NCBI RefSeq assembly: GCF_030656875.1
Contig: NZ_CP130943.1
Span: forward strand, 1 to 64,000
Direction of reading: 5' to 3'
DNA: 64,000 nucleotides
From: Prescottella sp. R16
GTDB taxonomy: Bacteria; Actinomycetota; Actinomycetes; Mycobacteriales; Mycobacteriaceae
Shown: positions 40,327 through 49,019 of the stretch, piece by piece
Numbering within the stretch: the first letter of the stretch is position 1
Layout: every line of letters starts with the position of its first letter
Notes under the pieces: generated by a model
What the model saw: only the letters and a program-made list of their open reading frames with translations
What the model was told of the DNA's origin: nothing
Databases searched by the model: none
Translations under genes and position numbers: made by a program

Positions 40327-40544
40327 TTTGAGGGTGGGGAGTGTGAATGTCAACGGGTAGGTGCCGGAGCGGCAGAATCGAACCCGGTGTCGTCGATCTT
40401 CCGTGCGTCCGACGTGGTCGACGTACACGCCTTGTGCGAGAGCATCATTCGTTGCAGATCGACCCTCCGTGAAGAGCGTCGGGAACTGCTGGGCCCCTGC
40501 CGTCGCGGGCTCCGTGAGGGGTGCGATCAGGTGCGGGATCTACA

Positions 40545-41552
40545 TCAGCTCGTTGCTCGAACAACCAGTTCCACTGGAAGGCAAAGCGATTCAACTTCCC
40601 TGCCTTGGATCAGGTCGAGTAGTTTCCCGACTGCCGCCGCACCGATCTCGCCGGCGGGAGACCGAACCGTGGTGAGGGGAACGGGCAGCTGGGCCACGAT
40701 CGGGATGTCGTTGTATCCGACGAGAGCGAGGTCGTCCGGAAGGACCAGCCCGAGATCGCGGGCAACTCCCAGTGCGCCGATGGCGATGGTGTCGGTCACC
40801 GCGAATATTGCGCGAGGGCGGTCGGGACGATCGAGCAGTGCCCGGCCCGCGGTGACTCCTCCGTCGACGTCGAAGGTCGATCGCAGTATTCGATCCGGTC
40901 GTACGGTGACCGAGGCTTCTGCCATGGCGGCGAGGAATCCGTCGACACGATCGCGGGCTGTGCTGGCGTGGCCGGGGCCGGCGATCACCGCAATGTCGCC
41001 GTACCCGCGATCGAGGAGGTGGCGTCCGGCCAGGTACCCGCCGCGCCGGTCGTCACCGCCGACGAACGGCAGGCCGGCATCGGCGTGACGAGTAACCGTC
41101 AGAATCGGCATCCGGTCGACCGGCAGCGAATCCACGAAAGAGTGCCCGGGAATGTGCAGGCCGCCGAGGAGTAGACCGTCGACCTGTCTGCCGATGAGGA
41201 GCTCGGCGGCCCGATGTTGTGCTTCGAGGTCGTCGGGTGGGCTCGACAGGAGCACCGAGTATCCGGCGTCGGTCGCAGCTTTCTCCATGCCCTGGTACGT
41301 AGTGGCGACGACGCCGTCGGTCAGACGTGTCATGATCACGCCGAGGGTGGTCGTCTTGCGGGTGCGTAGGCTCGCCGCCCACAGGTTGGGTTGATAGCCC
41401 AGTTCCGCCGCTGCCTCACGCACGCGGAGGGCGGAGGTGGACCATCCGTCGGCGGGTTCCTGCTGGCGGAGCACGCGGGACGCCGTCGAGACGTGTACCC
41501 CGGCGCGTGCTGCGATGTCCGTCAGCGTCGGTGCGCGTGGTGGGCGGGGCAT
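40545..41552 (-). CDS. LacI-family transcriptional regulator
   Basis: A 335-residue repressor with an N-terminal LacI helix-turn-helix and hinge (about 8-62: LTDIAARAGVHVSTASRVLRQ, cited by AGVHVSTASRVL, and LGYQPNLWAASLRT) and a periplasmic-binding-like effector domain with LLLGGLHIPG, RRGGYLAGRHLLDRGY and AIFAVTDTIAIGALGVA. It is divergent from the glutaryl-CoA-dehydrogenase-like gene with a 152-base shared region that contains a palindromic ACGATGCAATCGT element. LacI proteins mostly sense sugars, but here the neighbours suggest an acid or acyl ligand. Confidence 0.88.
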   Translation of the reverse strand: MPRPPRAPTLTDIAARAGVHVSTASRVLRQQEPADGWSTSALRVREAAAELGYQPNLWAASLRTRKTTTLGVIMTRLTDGVVATTYQGMEKAATDAGYSVLLSSPPDDLEAQHRAAELLIGRQVDGLLLGGLHIPGHSFVDSLPVDRMPILTVTRHADAGLPFVGGDDRRGGYLAGRHLLDRGYGDIAVIAGPGHASTARDRVDGFLAAMAEASVTVRPDRILRSTFDVDGGVTAGRALLDRPDRPRAIFAVTDTIAIGALGVARDLGLVLPDDLALVGYNDIPIVAQLPVPLTTVRSPAGEIGAAAVGKLLDLIQGREVESLCLPVELVVRATS

Positions 41553-41620
41553 GCTTCCGAGTCCTCTTCTGCGGCTGTGCCCGTCCTGGTTGACGGGCCT
41601 GTCGGCGTCTCATAGCGTAG

Positions 41621-41650
41621 ACGATGCAATCGTTCTCGCAATCGTTCTCG
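41621..41650. promoter_or_regulatory. Possible LacI operator with tandem repeat
   Basis: ACGATGCAATCGT (41621-41633) is an inverted repeat with five-base arms around GCA. It overlaps two directly adjacent copies of CAATCGTTCTCG (41627-41638 and 41639-41650). The site lies between the divergent LacI and dehydrogenase genes. Confidence 0.5.
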
Positions 41651-41704
41651 CGCCCTCCTGCTGCTGTCGGAGCGGTAGCGATTCACTTCTCGCCGGAGGA
41701 CCTC

Positions 41705-42871
41705 ATGCCCCAGACCCTGAGCCAGTTGTTCGCCCTCGACTCCCTACTGGAGCCGGATGAAATCGAAATCCGCGACACGGTACGGAGATTCGCGGACGAT
41801 CGGCTTCGCCCACACGTGGCGCAGTGGTTCGACGAGGCGCGGATTCCGGTGCGTGAACTTGCCCGGGAACTGGGGTCTCTCGGGGTCCTCGGCATGCATC
41901 TCGACGGTTACGGCTGCGCCGGTATGAGTGCCACCGCTTACGGATTGGCCTGTCTCGAACTGGAAGCGGTCGATTCCGGTATCCGAAGCTTGGTGTCGGT
42001 GCAGGGATCGCTGGCCATGTTCTCCATCCACCATTGGGGCAGCGAGGAACAGAAGCAGGAGTGGCTTCCCGGCATGGCCGCGGGCGAAAAGATCGGCTGT
42101 TTCGGGCTGACCGAGCCGGATTTCGGATCCAATCCTGCGGGAATGCGTACGCACGCCAGACGCGACGGTGACGACTGGATCCTCGACGGTACGAAGATGT
42201 GGATCACCAACGGATCGGTCGCCGATGTGGCGGTGGTGTGGGCTCGGACCGAGGACGGCATCCGCGGTTTTGTCGTTCCGACCGATACGCCCGGGTTCTC
42301 CACACTCGAGATCAAGAAGAAGATGTCACTACGTGCTTCGGTGACAGCGGAACTGGTGCTCGACGGGGTTCGGTTGCCGGCCTCGGCGATGCTACCGCTG
42401 GCGAAGGGGCTGCGTGGTCCGCTCACCAGTCTCGGTGAGGCCCGATTCGGGATCGTGTTCGGCGCGATCGGCGCCGCCCGGGACTGCCTCGAAACAGCGA
42501 TCGAGTATGCGCGGGTCCGCGAGGTGTTCGACAAGCCGCTCGCGGCTTACCAACTGACCCAGGCCAAGATTGCGGACATGGCACTCGAGGTGGGCAAGGG
42601 TCATCTCCTTGCGTATCAGCTGGGTCGGATCAAGGACCGTGGCGAAGTCACCCCGGAGCAGATCAGCACCGGAAAGCTGAACAATGTGCGCGAGGCCATT
42701 GCCGTTGCGCGGGAGTGCCGCACGATTCTCGGCGCCAACGGCATCACCCTCGAGTACCCCGTCATCCGGCACGCCAACAACCTGGAGTCCGTCCTCACCT
42801 ACGAGGGCACCTCCGAGGTGCACCAGCTGACGATCGGCAACGCCTTGACCGGTGAAGCAGCGTTCCGCTGA
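41705..42871 (+). CDS. Acyl-CoA dehydrogenase, glutaryl-CoA-dehydrogenase-like
   Basis: A 388-residue acyl-CoA dehydrogenase close to glutaryl-CoA dehydrogenases: EIRDTVRRFADDRLRPHVAQWFDEARIP near the start (cited by RDTVRRFADDRLRP), the FAD motif CFGLTEPDFGSNPAGM, a KMWITNGSVADVAVVWA strand and the catalytic glutamate in LTYEGTSEVH. Such enzymes convert glutaryl-CoA to crotonyl-CoA. ATG 41705 is preceded by CGGAGGA; the upstream ATG at 41624 would encode QSFSQSFS from the operator repeat and lacks a ribosome binding site. Substrate assignment is by similarity only. Confidence 0.88.
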   Translation: MPQTLSQLFALDSLLEPDEIEIRDTVRRFADDRLRPHVAQWFDEARIPVRELARELGSLGVLGMHLDGYGCAGMSATAYGLACLELEAVDSGIRSLVSVQGSLAMFSIHHWGSEEQKQEWLPGMAAGEKIGCFGLTEPDFGSNPAGMRTHARRDGDDWILDGTKMWITNGSVADVAVVWARTEDGIRGFVVPTDTPGFSTLEIKKKMSLRASVTAELVLDGVRLPASAMLPLAKGLRGPLTSLGEARFGIVFGAIGAARDCLETAIEYARVREVFDKPLAAYQLTQAKIADMALEVGKGHLLAYQLGRIKDRGEVTPEQISTGKLNNVREAIAVARECRTILGANGITLEYPVIRHANNLESVLTYEGTSEVHQLTIGNALTGEAAFR

Positions 42872-42974
42872 CCGGTGCCCGACGCACTCTCACATCGTTC
42901 CCGAAACGGCGGGGCGCGACCGACTGCATACATAGCTTGCGGATTCGGCCCCGCCGGACGGTGTCCCGATGCGA

Positions 42975-44474
42975 TCAGGCCGAGGACGCGCGCAGCTCGT
43001 CGCGGTCGATGGCACGCTTGAGGATCTTTCCTGTCGTGCCCTTCGGAAGTGCATCGACGAACTGAACGATACGCGGAATTTTGTAGGCGGACAGTCGGTT
43101 CCGGCTCCATTCGGTCAGTTGTTCGCCGGTGAGGGTGGATCCCGCACGGACCGAGACGACGGCCGCGACCTCTTCGCCGTAGTGGTCGTCGGGAACTCCG
43201 ACGACCGCCGCCTCGACGATGTCGGGGTGCCGGTAGAGCGTCTCTTCGATCTCGCTGGGATAGACGTTGTAGCCGCCGCGGATGATCAGGTCCTTCAGTC
43301 GGTCCACGATCCGCAGATCCTTGTCTTCGTCGAACGTGCCGAGGTCGCCGGTGCGGAACCAGCCGTCACGGCCGAGGACTGCAGCGGTGGCGTCGGGACG
43401 ATTCCAGTACCCCTTCATGACGGTGGCGCCCCGTACGTACACTTCCCCGACGGTGCCGGTGGCACAGGGGCGACCGTCGGGGTCGCGGATCTCGACCCCG
43501 AGTCGAGGCACGACCGAACCGACGGAGCCGACCTTGCCGGCCCGGTCGGTGTCGTTGAAGGTTGCCATGGCGGTGGTCTCGGTGAGGCCGTAGCCCTCCA
43601 AGATGGTGCAGCCGAATCTCGCCTCGAACTGGCGGCCGATCTCACCGGGCAGTGACGCGCCACCGGAGACCGCGACACGCAGGTGGGCGAAGTCCGTGGG
43701 GCCGGTGTCGCCGGCGGTGTGCAACATGGCATTCCACATCGTCGGCACGCCGCAGACGACTGTCAGGCCGTCGCGCCGCAGCATCTCGACCATGCCCGCC
43801 GGCGTGAACCGTTCCAGCAGCGACAGTGAGCCGCCGCCGGCGAAGGCGGCCATCATGACCGATGCTTGTCCGAACACATGGAACAGGGGGAGCCCGGTAC
43901 CGGTGCGGTCCGCGGCGGTGGAACGACTCACCGCCGTGCCGATCTCGCCCGCAGCCAGTAGGTTTCCCACGGTGAGTTGGGCGCCCTTCGGCTTCCCGGT
44001 GGTGCCGGAGGTGTACAGGATCGCGGCGGTGTCGTCGCCGGCCCGGTCGACCGGTTCGGCGATCGGTGCGCAGTCGGTGGGAGCACCCGGGGCGAGGGTC
44101 CAGGACGGTATGCCCGCCGCGCCGGCGGCCTCGGCCACCGTGGGTCCGAGTCGGTGCCAGCCGATCGCGAGCTGCGCGCCGGAGTCGGTGAGGAAATAGG
44201 TCAACTCCGTGGCGGTGGACATGGTGTTCACCGGCACCACCACGGCACCGATCGCTTGAATTCCCATGTAAGCCACAACGAACTCGGGAACGGACGGGGC
44301 AACGAGAAGGACCCGGTCGCCAACTCCGACGCCGGCCTCACGGAGTGCGCTCGCGTATCGCAGGCTGGCGTCGTGCAACTCCGGGTACGTCCGGGGGCCG
44401 GTGTCGGTACGCAATGCGACGGCGGTGGGCGAGGCGGCGGCGTGACGGGTGATCGGATCGAGCAGGTTCGGCAT
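42975..44474 (-). CDS. Acyl-CoA synthetase (AMP-forming)
   Basis: A 499-residue ligase that activates a carboxylic acid to its CoA thioester through an acyl-adenylate. ANL-family motifs are complete: P-loop YTSGTTGKPKGAQ (near 165), GYGLTETTAM, WFRTGDLG, RLKDLIIRGGYNVYPSEIE (cited by KDLIIRGGYNVYP) and the catalytic lysine in LPKGTTGKILKR. ATG 44474 is preceded by GGAAAGG; the frame is open upstream without similarity. A 39-codon small gene lies 91 bases upstream on the same strand. Like LvaE in the levulinate pathway, it would supply the CoA ester for the dehydrogenase-kinase genes nearby. Confidence 0.92.
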   Translation of the reverse strand: MPNLLDPITRHAAASPTAVALRTDTGPRTYPELHDASLRYASALREAGVGVGDRVLLVAPSVPEFVVAYMGIQAIGAVVVPVNTMSTATELTYFLTDSGAQLAIGWHRLGPTVAEAAGAAGIPSWTLAPGAPTDCAPIAEPVDRAGDDTAAILYTSGTTGKPKGAQLTVGNLLAAGEIGTAVSRSTAADRTGTGLPLFHVFGQASVMMAAFAGGGSLSLLERFTPAGMVEMLRRDGLTVVCGVPTMWNAMLHTAGDTGPTDFAHLRVAVSGGASLPGEIGRQFEARFGCTILEGYGLTETTAMATFNDTDRAGKVGSVGSVVPRLGVEIRDPDGRPCATGTVGEVYVRGATVMKGYWNRPDATAAVLGRDGWFRTGDLGTFDEDKDLRIVDRLKDLIIRGGYNVYPSEIEETLYRHPDIVEAAVVGVPDDHYGEEVAAVVSVRAGSTLTGEQLTEWSRNRLSAYKIPRIVQFVDALPKGTTGKILKRAIDRDELRASSA

Positions 44475-44565
44475 CAGCGGCCTTTCCGAATCGGTGGTGA
44501 GGTGTGCAACTCGTCCCACCTCTGGTGATGGTGTCTGTCGAGAAGATCTGGGTGGCGATCGTGTG

Positions 44566-44685
44566 TCAGGCGACGACGTGTGCCGACGGCTCGGCAACCA
44601 TGACCGGCTCGTCGGGGCCTTCGAGCTCGATCATCCGGTGCGTGGTGATCCGAGTGCTCGGGTGGATTCCTGTGGTCGTGTTCAT
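44566..44685 (-). CDS. Possible 39-residue small protein upstream of the CoA ligase
   Basis: A short open frame read from ATG 44685, with GGAG seven bases before the start. The peptide begins MNTTTGIHPSTRITTH, continues RMIELEGPDEPVMVAEPS and ends AHVVA. Most third codon positions are G or C, as in real genes of this genome, and the peptide is acidic in its second half. It lies between the ligase and the divergent dehydrogenase operon. I do not recognise the family; it may be a small protein or a leader peptide, and a chance frame cannot be excluded. Confidence 0.5.
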   Translation of the reverse strand: MNTTTGIHPSTRITTHRMIELEGPDEPVMVAEPSAHVVA

Positions 44686-44749
44686 GGTTCTCCATGGGGA
44701 GTGCCGGTCGATGGGGTGTGGTGTTCCAGGCCGGACCATCGAGTTTGGT

Positions 44750-44778
44750 TTGAATATGACGCCGATTTCAATTATACA
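44750..44778 (+). promoter_or_regulatory. Sigma-70-type promoter of the dehydrogenase operon
   Basis: TTGAAT (44750-44755), a 17-base spacer and TATACA (44773-44778) form the best-looking promoter in the window, 73 bases ahead of the GTG at 44852. A TTGAA/TTCAA inverted repeat spans the -35 box and spacer (44750-44771), a possible operator. Confidence 0.65.
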
Positions 44779-44851
44779 TGGATCGAGACGTAGATCACGT
44801 TCTGACGGCTCACCCCCTCACACCCGATCGACATGAAAGCGGGGCGCTTCA

Positions 44852-45670
44852 GTGAAGGTTGCAGACAAGGTGGCCATCGTCACCGGCGCCGGAGGCGGCA
44901 TCGGCGGCGCGATCGCACACGCCCTTGCCCGGGAGGGTGCCCACGTGGTGGTCGCGGACCTCGACGGGGCCGCGGCGAAGGCCACCGCTGACAGGATCGA
45001 TGCCGAGCATCCTGCCTGCGCGGTGGCCGCCTGTGCGGACACCTCGGGTACGAGCGCGATCCGCGATCTGATTGCTCTGGCCGAGAAGGTATTCGGTCCG
45101 GTCGACATGTACTTCGCGAACGCCGGCATCACCGGTGCGCCGGGGCTCGACGCCGACGAGGCCGCCTGGGATCGGTCGCTCGACGTGAACCTCCGATCGC
45201 ATATCCGCGCCGCCCGGTTGCTGGTACCGGGATGGGTGGAACGCGGCGACGGCTACTTCGTCAGCACGGCGTCCGCCGCAGGCCTGCTCACCCAGATCGG
45301 TTCGGCCACCTACTCGGTCACGAAACACGCAGCCGTCGGCTTCGCGGAATGGCTCAGCGTCACCTACGGGGAACAGGGTGTGAAGGTCAGCTGCCTGTGC
45401 CCCCAGGGTGTGAAGACCAAGCTGCTGTTCCCGGAGGAGGACGTGGTCGACGAACTGAGCGCCGCGGCCGCGAAAGCGGTCGTCTCCGCGGGTGACGTCC
45501 TCGAACCGGCGCAGGTCGCGGCCGACACCCTCGCCGCGATCGAGGAGGAACGGTTCCTGATCCTGCCGCACCCGCAAGTACTGGACATGTACCGGCACAA
45601 GGGATCCGACTACGACCGCTGGCTCCGGGGTATGCGTCGGTATCAGAAGTCGCTACTGGAGAACGTGTGA
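44852..45670 (+). CDS. Short-chain dehydrogenase/reductase
   Basis: A 272-residue classical SDR with nucleotide-binding TGAGGGIGGAI, the NAG motif ANAGITGAPG, catalytic Ser in STASAAG and YSVTK catalytic Tyr/Lys. It oxidises or reduces an alcohol/ketone with NAD(P). The extended C-terminus (PHPQVLDMYRHKGSDYDRWLRG) occurs in SDRs of fatty-acid and steroid gene clusters. GTG 44852 begins the operon after the promoter at 44750; the stop overlaps the start of a broken enoyl-CoA hydratase gene (ATGA). Confidence 0.9.
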   Translation: MKVADKVAIVTGAGGGIGGAIAHALAREGAHVVVADLDGAAAKATADRIDAEHPACAVAACADTSGTSAIRDLIALAEKVFGPVDMYFANAGITGAPGLDADEAAWDRSLDVNLRSHIRAARLLVPGWVERGDGYFVSTASAAGLLTQIGSATYSVTKHAAVGFAEWLSVTYGEQGVKVSCLCPQGVKTKLLFPEEDVVDELSAAAAKAVVSAGDVLEPAQVAADTLAAIEEERFLILPHPQVLDMYRHKGSDYDRWLRGMRRYQKSLLENV

Positions 45671-45843
45671 TGACGCAGTCTGCTGCATTGGTGCTCTCGG
45701 AGGACCGAGGTGCCGTCCGAGTGCTGGTCTTCAACCGACCGGAGCGACTCGACGCCTGGAACGATCAACTCGAGGATCAATACTTCGATCAGCTCGAGGC
45801 TGCCGACGATCACCCGTCCGTGCGAGCGATCGTGGTCACGAGC
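45670..45843 (+). pseudogene. Enoyl-CoA hydratase/isomerase remnant (N-terminal 58 codons)
   Basis: Starting at ATG 45670, overlapping the preceding stop, the frame reads a normal crotonase N-terminus: [10 protein letters not shown], then [19 protein letters not shown] and [11 protein letters not shown]. In intact crotonases this is followed by a GxGxxFCAGAD-type oxyanion segment; here similarity stops at about 45843 and the DNA changes directly into the leader of the next gene. About 200 codons are missing. The frame stays open to 46005 only because it runs into the next gene. A deletion between this gene and its neighbour is the simplest explanation. Confidence 0.82.
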
Positions 45844-45883
45844 GTCGAGCCCCGAATTTTCCCCCTACCTGTCAGGAGTTCTC

Positions 45884-47116
45884 ATGTCCCTGTTCGACAT
45901 CTCGGAACGTGCACAGCAGTTACAGAAGGAACTGCTGGACTTCATGGACATGCACGTGTACCCGGCCGAGGCCGTGTACGAGGAACAGATGCGCGCCTCC
46001 GGTGACCCGCACTTCCAGCCGCCGATCCTGGAAGAGCTCAAGACCGAGGCAAAGCGGCGGGGTCTGTGGAACCTCTTCCACCCGCACCCCGGAACCGGTG
46101 CCGGCCTGACGAACCTCGAGTACGCGCCGCTCGCCGAGATCATGGGCCGCAGCCACATCGCCTCCGAGGCCTGCAACTGTAACGCCCCGGACACCGGCAA
46201 CATGGAGGTCTTCGAACTCTTCGGCACCGAGGAGCACAAGGAGAAGTACCTGAAGCCGCTGCTGGACGGCACCATGGCTTCCGCGTTCGCGATGACCGAG
46301 CCGCGCGTTGCCAGCTCCGACGCCACCAATGTCGAACTGTCCATGGTCAAGGAAGGCGACGAGTACATCCTCAACGGCCGCAAGTGGTTCGCGTCCAACG
46401 CTCTGCATCGGAACTGCAAGGTCATGATCGTGATGGGCAAGACCGATCCGACCGCGGCCACACACCGTCAGCAGTCGATGATGGTCGTCCCGATCGATGC
46501 TCCCGGTGTAACCGTGATGCGTGGCCTTCCGGTCTTCGGCTACCAGGACCGTGAGGGGCACGCCGAGATCGACTTCACGGATGTGCGGGTTCCGGCCAAG
46601 GACATCCTCAAGGGGGAGGGGGAGGGCTTCGCGATCAGCCAGGCCCGTCTCGGACCGGGCCGGATCCATCACTGTATGCGGGCCATCGGTATGGCGGAAC
46701 GGGCTCTCGAATTGATGTGCCGGCGCGCCCAGTCGCGGATCACCTTCGGTAAGCCGGTCGCCGACAACGCGAACATCCAGGACTGGATCGCGGAGGCGCG
46801 CATCGACATCGAGATGATTCGGTTGCTCACCCTCAAGGCCGCCCATCTGATGGACACGGTCGGCAACAAGGAAGCCCAGACCGAGATCGCGGCGATCAAG
46901 GTCGCCGCACCCACAATTGCGCTGAAGATCGTCGACCGCGCGATCCAGGTGCACGGCGGTGCCGGTGTCACCGACGACTTCCCGCTTGCGATGGCGTATG
47001 CGCACCTGCGCACCCTGCGTCTGGCGGACGGCCCGGACGAGGTGCACAAGCGGGCCCTCGCCCGTCGTGAACTGCGCCGGTACCGAGACCTGCGACCGGA
47101 AGGTGTTCCCGCATGA
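45884..47116 (+). CDS. Acyl-CoA dehydrogenase of the ACAD10/ACAD11 (LvaC-like) type
   Basis: A 410-residue acyl-CoA dehydrogenase that follows the dehydrogenase domain of animal ACAD10/ACAD11: [73 protein letters not shown] and [11 protein letters not shown]. In ACAD10/11 and in bacterial LvaC, the dehydrogenase acts on 4-phosphooxyacyl-CoA made by a partner kinase and converts 4-hydroxyacyl-CoAs to beta-oxidation substrates. The matching kinase gene lies two genes downstream. AGGAG precedes ATG 45884. The reaction is inferred from family and context. Confidence 0.92.
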   Translation: MSLFDISERAQQLQKELLDFMDMHVYPAEAVYEEQMRASGDPHFQPPILEELKTEAKRRGLWNLFHPHPGTGAGLTNLEYAPLAEIMGRSHIASEACNCNAPDTGNMEVFELFGTEEHKEKYLKPLLDGTMASAFAMTEPRVASSDATNVELSMVKEGDEYILNGRKWFASNALHRNCKVMIVMGKTDPTAATHRQQSMMVVPIDAPGVTVMRGLPVFGYQDREGHAEIDFTDVRVPAKDILKGEGEGFAISQARLGPGRIHHCMRAIGMAERALELMCRRAQSRITFGKPVADNANIQDWIAEARIDIEMIRLLTLKAAHLMDTVGNKEAQTEIAAIKVAAPTIALKIVDRAIQVHGGAGVTDDFPLAMAYAHLRTLRLADGPDEVHKRALARRELRRYRDLRPEGVPA

Positions 47117-47895
47117 AGACTCTCGATTTGAGCGGCAAGACTGCGATCGTGACGGGTGCCTCGCGAGGCATCGGACTGGCGGCCGCGCAGGCTCTCGCGA
47201 CCGCGGGCGCAAATGTGGTGCTGACCTCCCGGAAGCAGGAGGCCGCCGACGCGGCCGCGGCCCAGATCTCCGGCAGCGCGATCGGTGTCGGTGCGCACGC
47301 TGTGGAAGAGGATCAGGCCCGTCGCTGCATCGACCTGACGCTCGAAAGATTCGGCAGCGTAGACATTCTCGTCAACAATGCCGGTACCAATCCGGCGTTC
47401 GGTCCCATGATCGACCAGGATCACGGCCGGTTCGCCAAAACCATGGACGTCAACCTGTGGGCTCCGCTTCTGTGGACCGGCATCGCCACCGAGGCGTGGA
47501 TGGGCGAGCACGGCGGCTCGGTGATCAACACCGCCTCCATCGGCGGCCTCGGTCACGAAGCCGACATCGGCCTGTACAACGTGTCCAAGGCGGCGCTCAT
47601 CTATCTCACCAAGCAGTTGGCCCTCGAGTTGTCGCCGAAAGTCCGGGTCAACTCGGTCGCGCCCGGCGTGGTGCGTACCAAGCTCGCCGAGGCGTTGTGG
47701 AAGGAGCACGAGGAGCAGGTCGCCGCGGCCACGGCCCTGGCCCGCATCGGTGAGCCGGACGACATCGCTGCTGCCATCGCGTTCCTCGCGTCCGATGCGG
47801 CGTCCTGGATCACCGGTGAGACCATGGTGATCGACGGCGGCCAGCGCCTCGGTGACGCGGCGCCGTACCGGAGGGGAGCGTCCATCGGTGTCTGA
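47113..47895 (+). CDS. Short-chain dehydrogenase/reductase
   Basis: A 260-residue classical [14 protein letters not shown] cofactor motif, [17 protein letters not shown] catalytic Ser, YNVSKAAL Tyr/Lys and a FabG-like ending [16 protein letters not shown] 47113 overlaps the stop of the ACAD10/11-like gene (ATGA), and its own end overlaps the kinase gene by eight bases, so the three are tightly coupled. It could oxidise the 3-hydroxyacyl-CoA produced after isomerisation or supply the 4-hydroxy intermediate (the role of the SDR LvaD). Confidence 0.9.
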   Translation: MKTLDLSGKTAIVTGASRGIGLAAAQALATAGANVVLTSRKQEAADAAAAQISGSAIGVGAHAVEEDQARRCIDLTLERFGSVDILVNNAGTNPAFGPMIDQDHGRFAKTMDVNLWAPLLWTGIATEAWMGEHGGSVINTASIGGLGHEADIGLYNVSKAALIYLTKQLALELSPKVRVNSVAPGVVRTKLAEALWKEHEEQVAAATALARIGEPDDIAAAIAFLASDAASWITGETMVIDGGQRLGDAAPYRRGASIGV

Positions 47896-48946
47896 CGCAG
47901 TGTCCGAAAGCCGTGTGGTGCAGGACATAGTGGGGATCGACTCGGCTGCGGTCACCCGATGGTTCGATGCTCTCGGCATCGCGGTCGCCGGCCGGTTGAC
48001 GTTCGACAGGATCGGACTCGGACAGTCGAATCTCACCTACCTCGTACAAGACGAGGACGGTCGTCGATGGGTGCTCCGACGACCCCCTCTCGGCCATCTG
48101 CTGGCGTCCGCGCACGATGTCGCGAGGGAGGCACGGATCATGTCCGCGCTCGGCGGCACCGACGTGCCCGTGCCGCGGATCTTCGGTGTCACGCAGGACC
48201 ACATGATCTCCGACGTGCCACTGGTACTGATGGAGTTCATCGACGGACAGGTCGTCGACACGATGGAGATCGCGGAGTCGCTCTCCCCGCAACGGCGCCG
48301 AGAGATGGCGGTGTCGCTGCCGCGCACCCTCGCCAAGATCCACGCAGTGGACTTGGAGGAGGTCGGTCTTTCGGACCTGGCCGGCCACAAGCCGTACGCG
48401 GCACGCCAGCTCAAACGGTGGTCCGGGCAGTGGGAGCAGTCGAAGACGCGAGAACTGCCCGAGCTCGACGACCTGACCCGACGCCTGGTGGCCGCAGCAC
48501 CCGAGCAAACCGAACTCTCGCTCGTGCACGGCGACTTCCACCTGCGCAACGTGATCGTGTCCCGGGACAATGGTGAGGTCGTGGGGGCGTTGGACTGGGA
48601 GCTGTCCACTCTCGGAGATCCGTTGGCGGACATGGGGTCCATGCTCGCCTACTGGCCGGAAAAAGGGGAGGACACGGGGGGCGAGTTCGCGCCGTCCACC
48701 CTCGACGGATTCCCGAACCGATCCGAGATCTCCCAGATCTACTTGGACGAGACGGGCCGGGACTCCCAGGCGTTGAAGTTCTGGCACACGCTGGGGCTGT
48801 GGAAAGTGGCGATCATCGCGGAGGGGGTCATGCGCCGCGCGATGGACACTCCCGCCAACAAGGCGGCAGCGGGCACCCCGACGGTCCCGCGGATCGACGC
48901 GCTCGTCCACAAGGCCTGCGAGATCGCGGACGCCGCAGGGATCTGA
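47888..48946 (+). CDS. Phosphotransferase of the ACAD10/11 kinase (LvaA-like) family
   Basis: A 352-residue APH-fold kinase. It shares with the N-terminal domain of ACAD11 the segments GLGQSNLTYLV, WVLRRPPLGHLLASAHDVARE (cited by LRRPPLG and SAHDVARE), LAKIHAVDLEEVGL, catalytic HGDFHLRNVI and DWELSTLGDPLAD. In LvaA and ACAD10/11 this domain phosphorylates the 4-hydroxyl of acyl-CoAs. GTG 47888 follows GGAGGGGAGCG and lies within the end of the SDR gene. The LvaB-type small partner (DUF779) is not seen in the window. Family is secure; substrate is inferred. Confidence 0.9.
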   Translation: MSDAVSESRVVQDIVGIDSAAVTRWFDALGIAVAGRLTFDRIGLGQSNLTYLVQDEDGRRWVLRRPPLGHLLASAHDVAREARIMSALGGTDVPVPRIFGVTQDHMISDVPLVLMEFIDGQVVDTMEIAESLSPQRRREMAVSLPRTLAKIHAVDLEEVGLSDLAGHKPYAARQLKRWSGQWEQSKTRELPELDDLTRRLVAAAPEQTELSLVHGDFHLRNVIVSRDNGEVVGALDWELSTLGDPLADMGSMLAYWPEKGEDTGGEFAPSTLDGFPNRSEISQIYLDETGRDSQALKFWHTLGLWKVAIIAEGVMRRAMDTPANKAAAGTPTVPRIDALVHKACEIADAAGI

Positions 48947-49019
48947 TCTACCGGCCTTGCCGCCGAACACAAGTGCATTTCCGTACAGATATCGAAGACG
49001 AACAGTGAGGAAGAGAAAC

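Noticed and set aside
41624..41704. Earlier ATG for the glutaryl-CoA-dehydrogenase-like gene
   Set aside because: It would encode QSFSQSFS from an operator-like tandem repeat, has no ribosome binding site, and family members begin near the ATG at 41705.
44504..44836. 110-codon plus-strand frame between the CoA ligase and the SDR
   Set aside because: It crosses the promoter TTGAAT/TATACA and has no ribosome binding site or recognisable domain; the minus-strand 39-codon frame is the better candidate.
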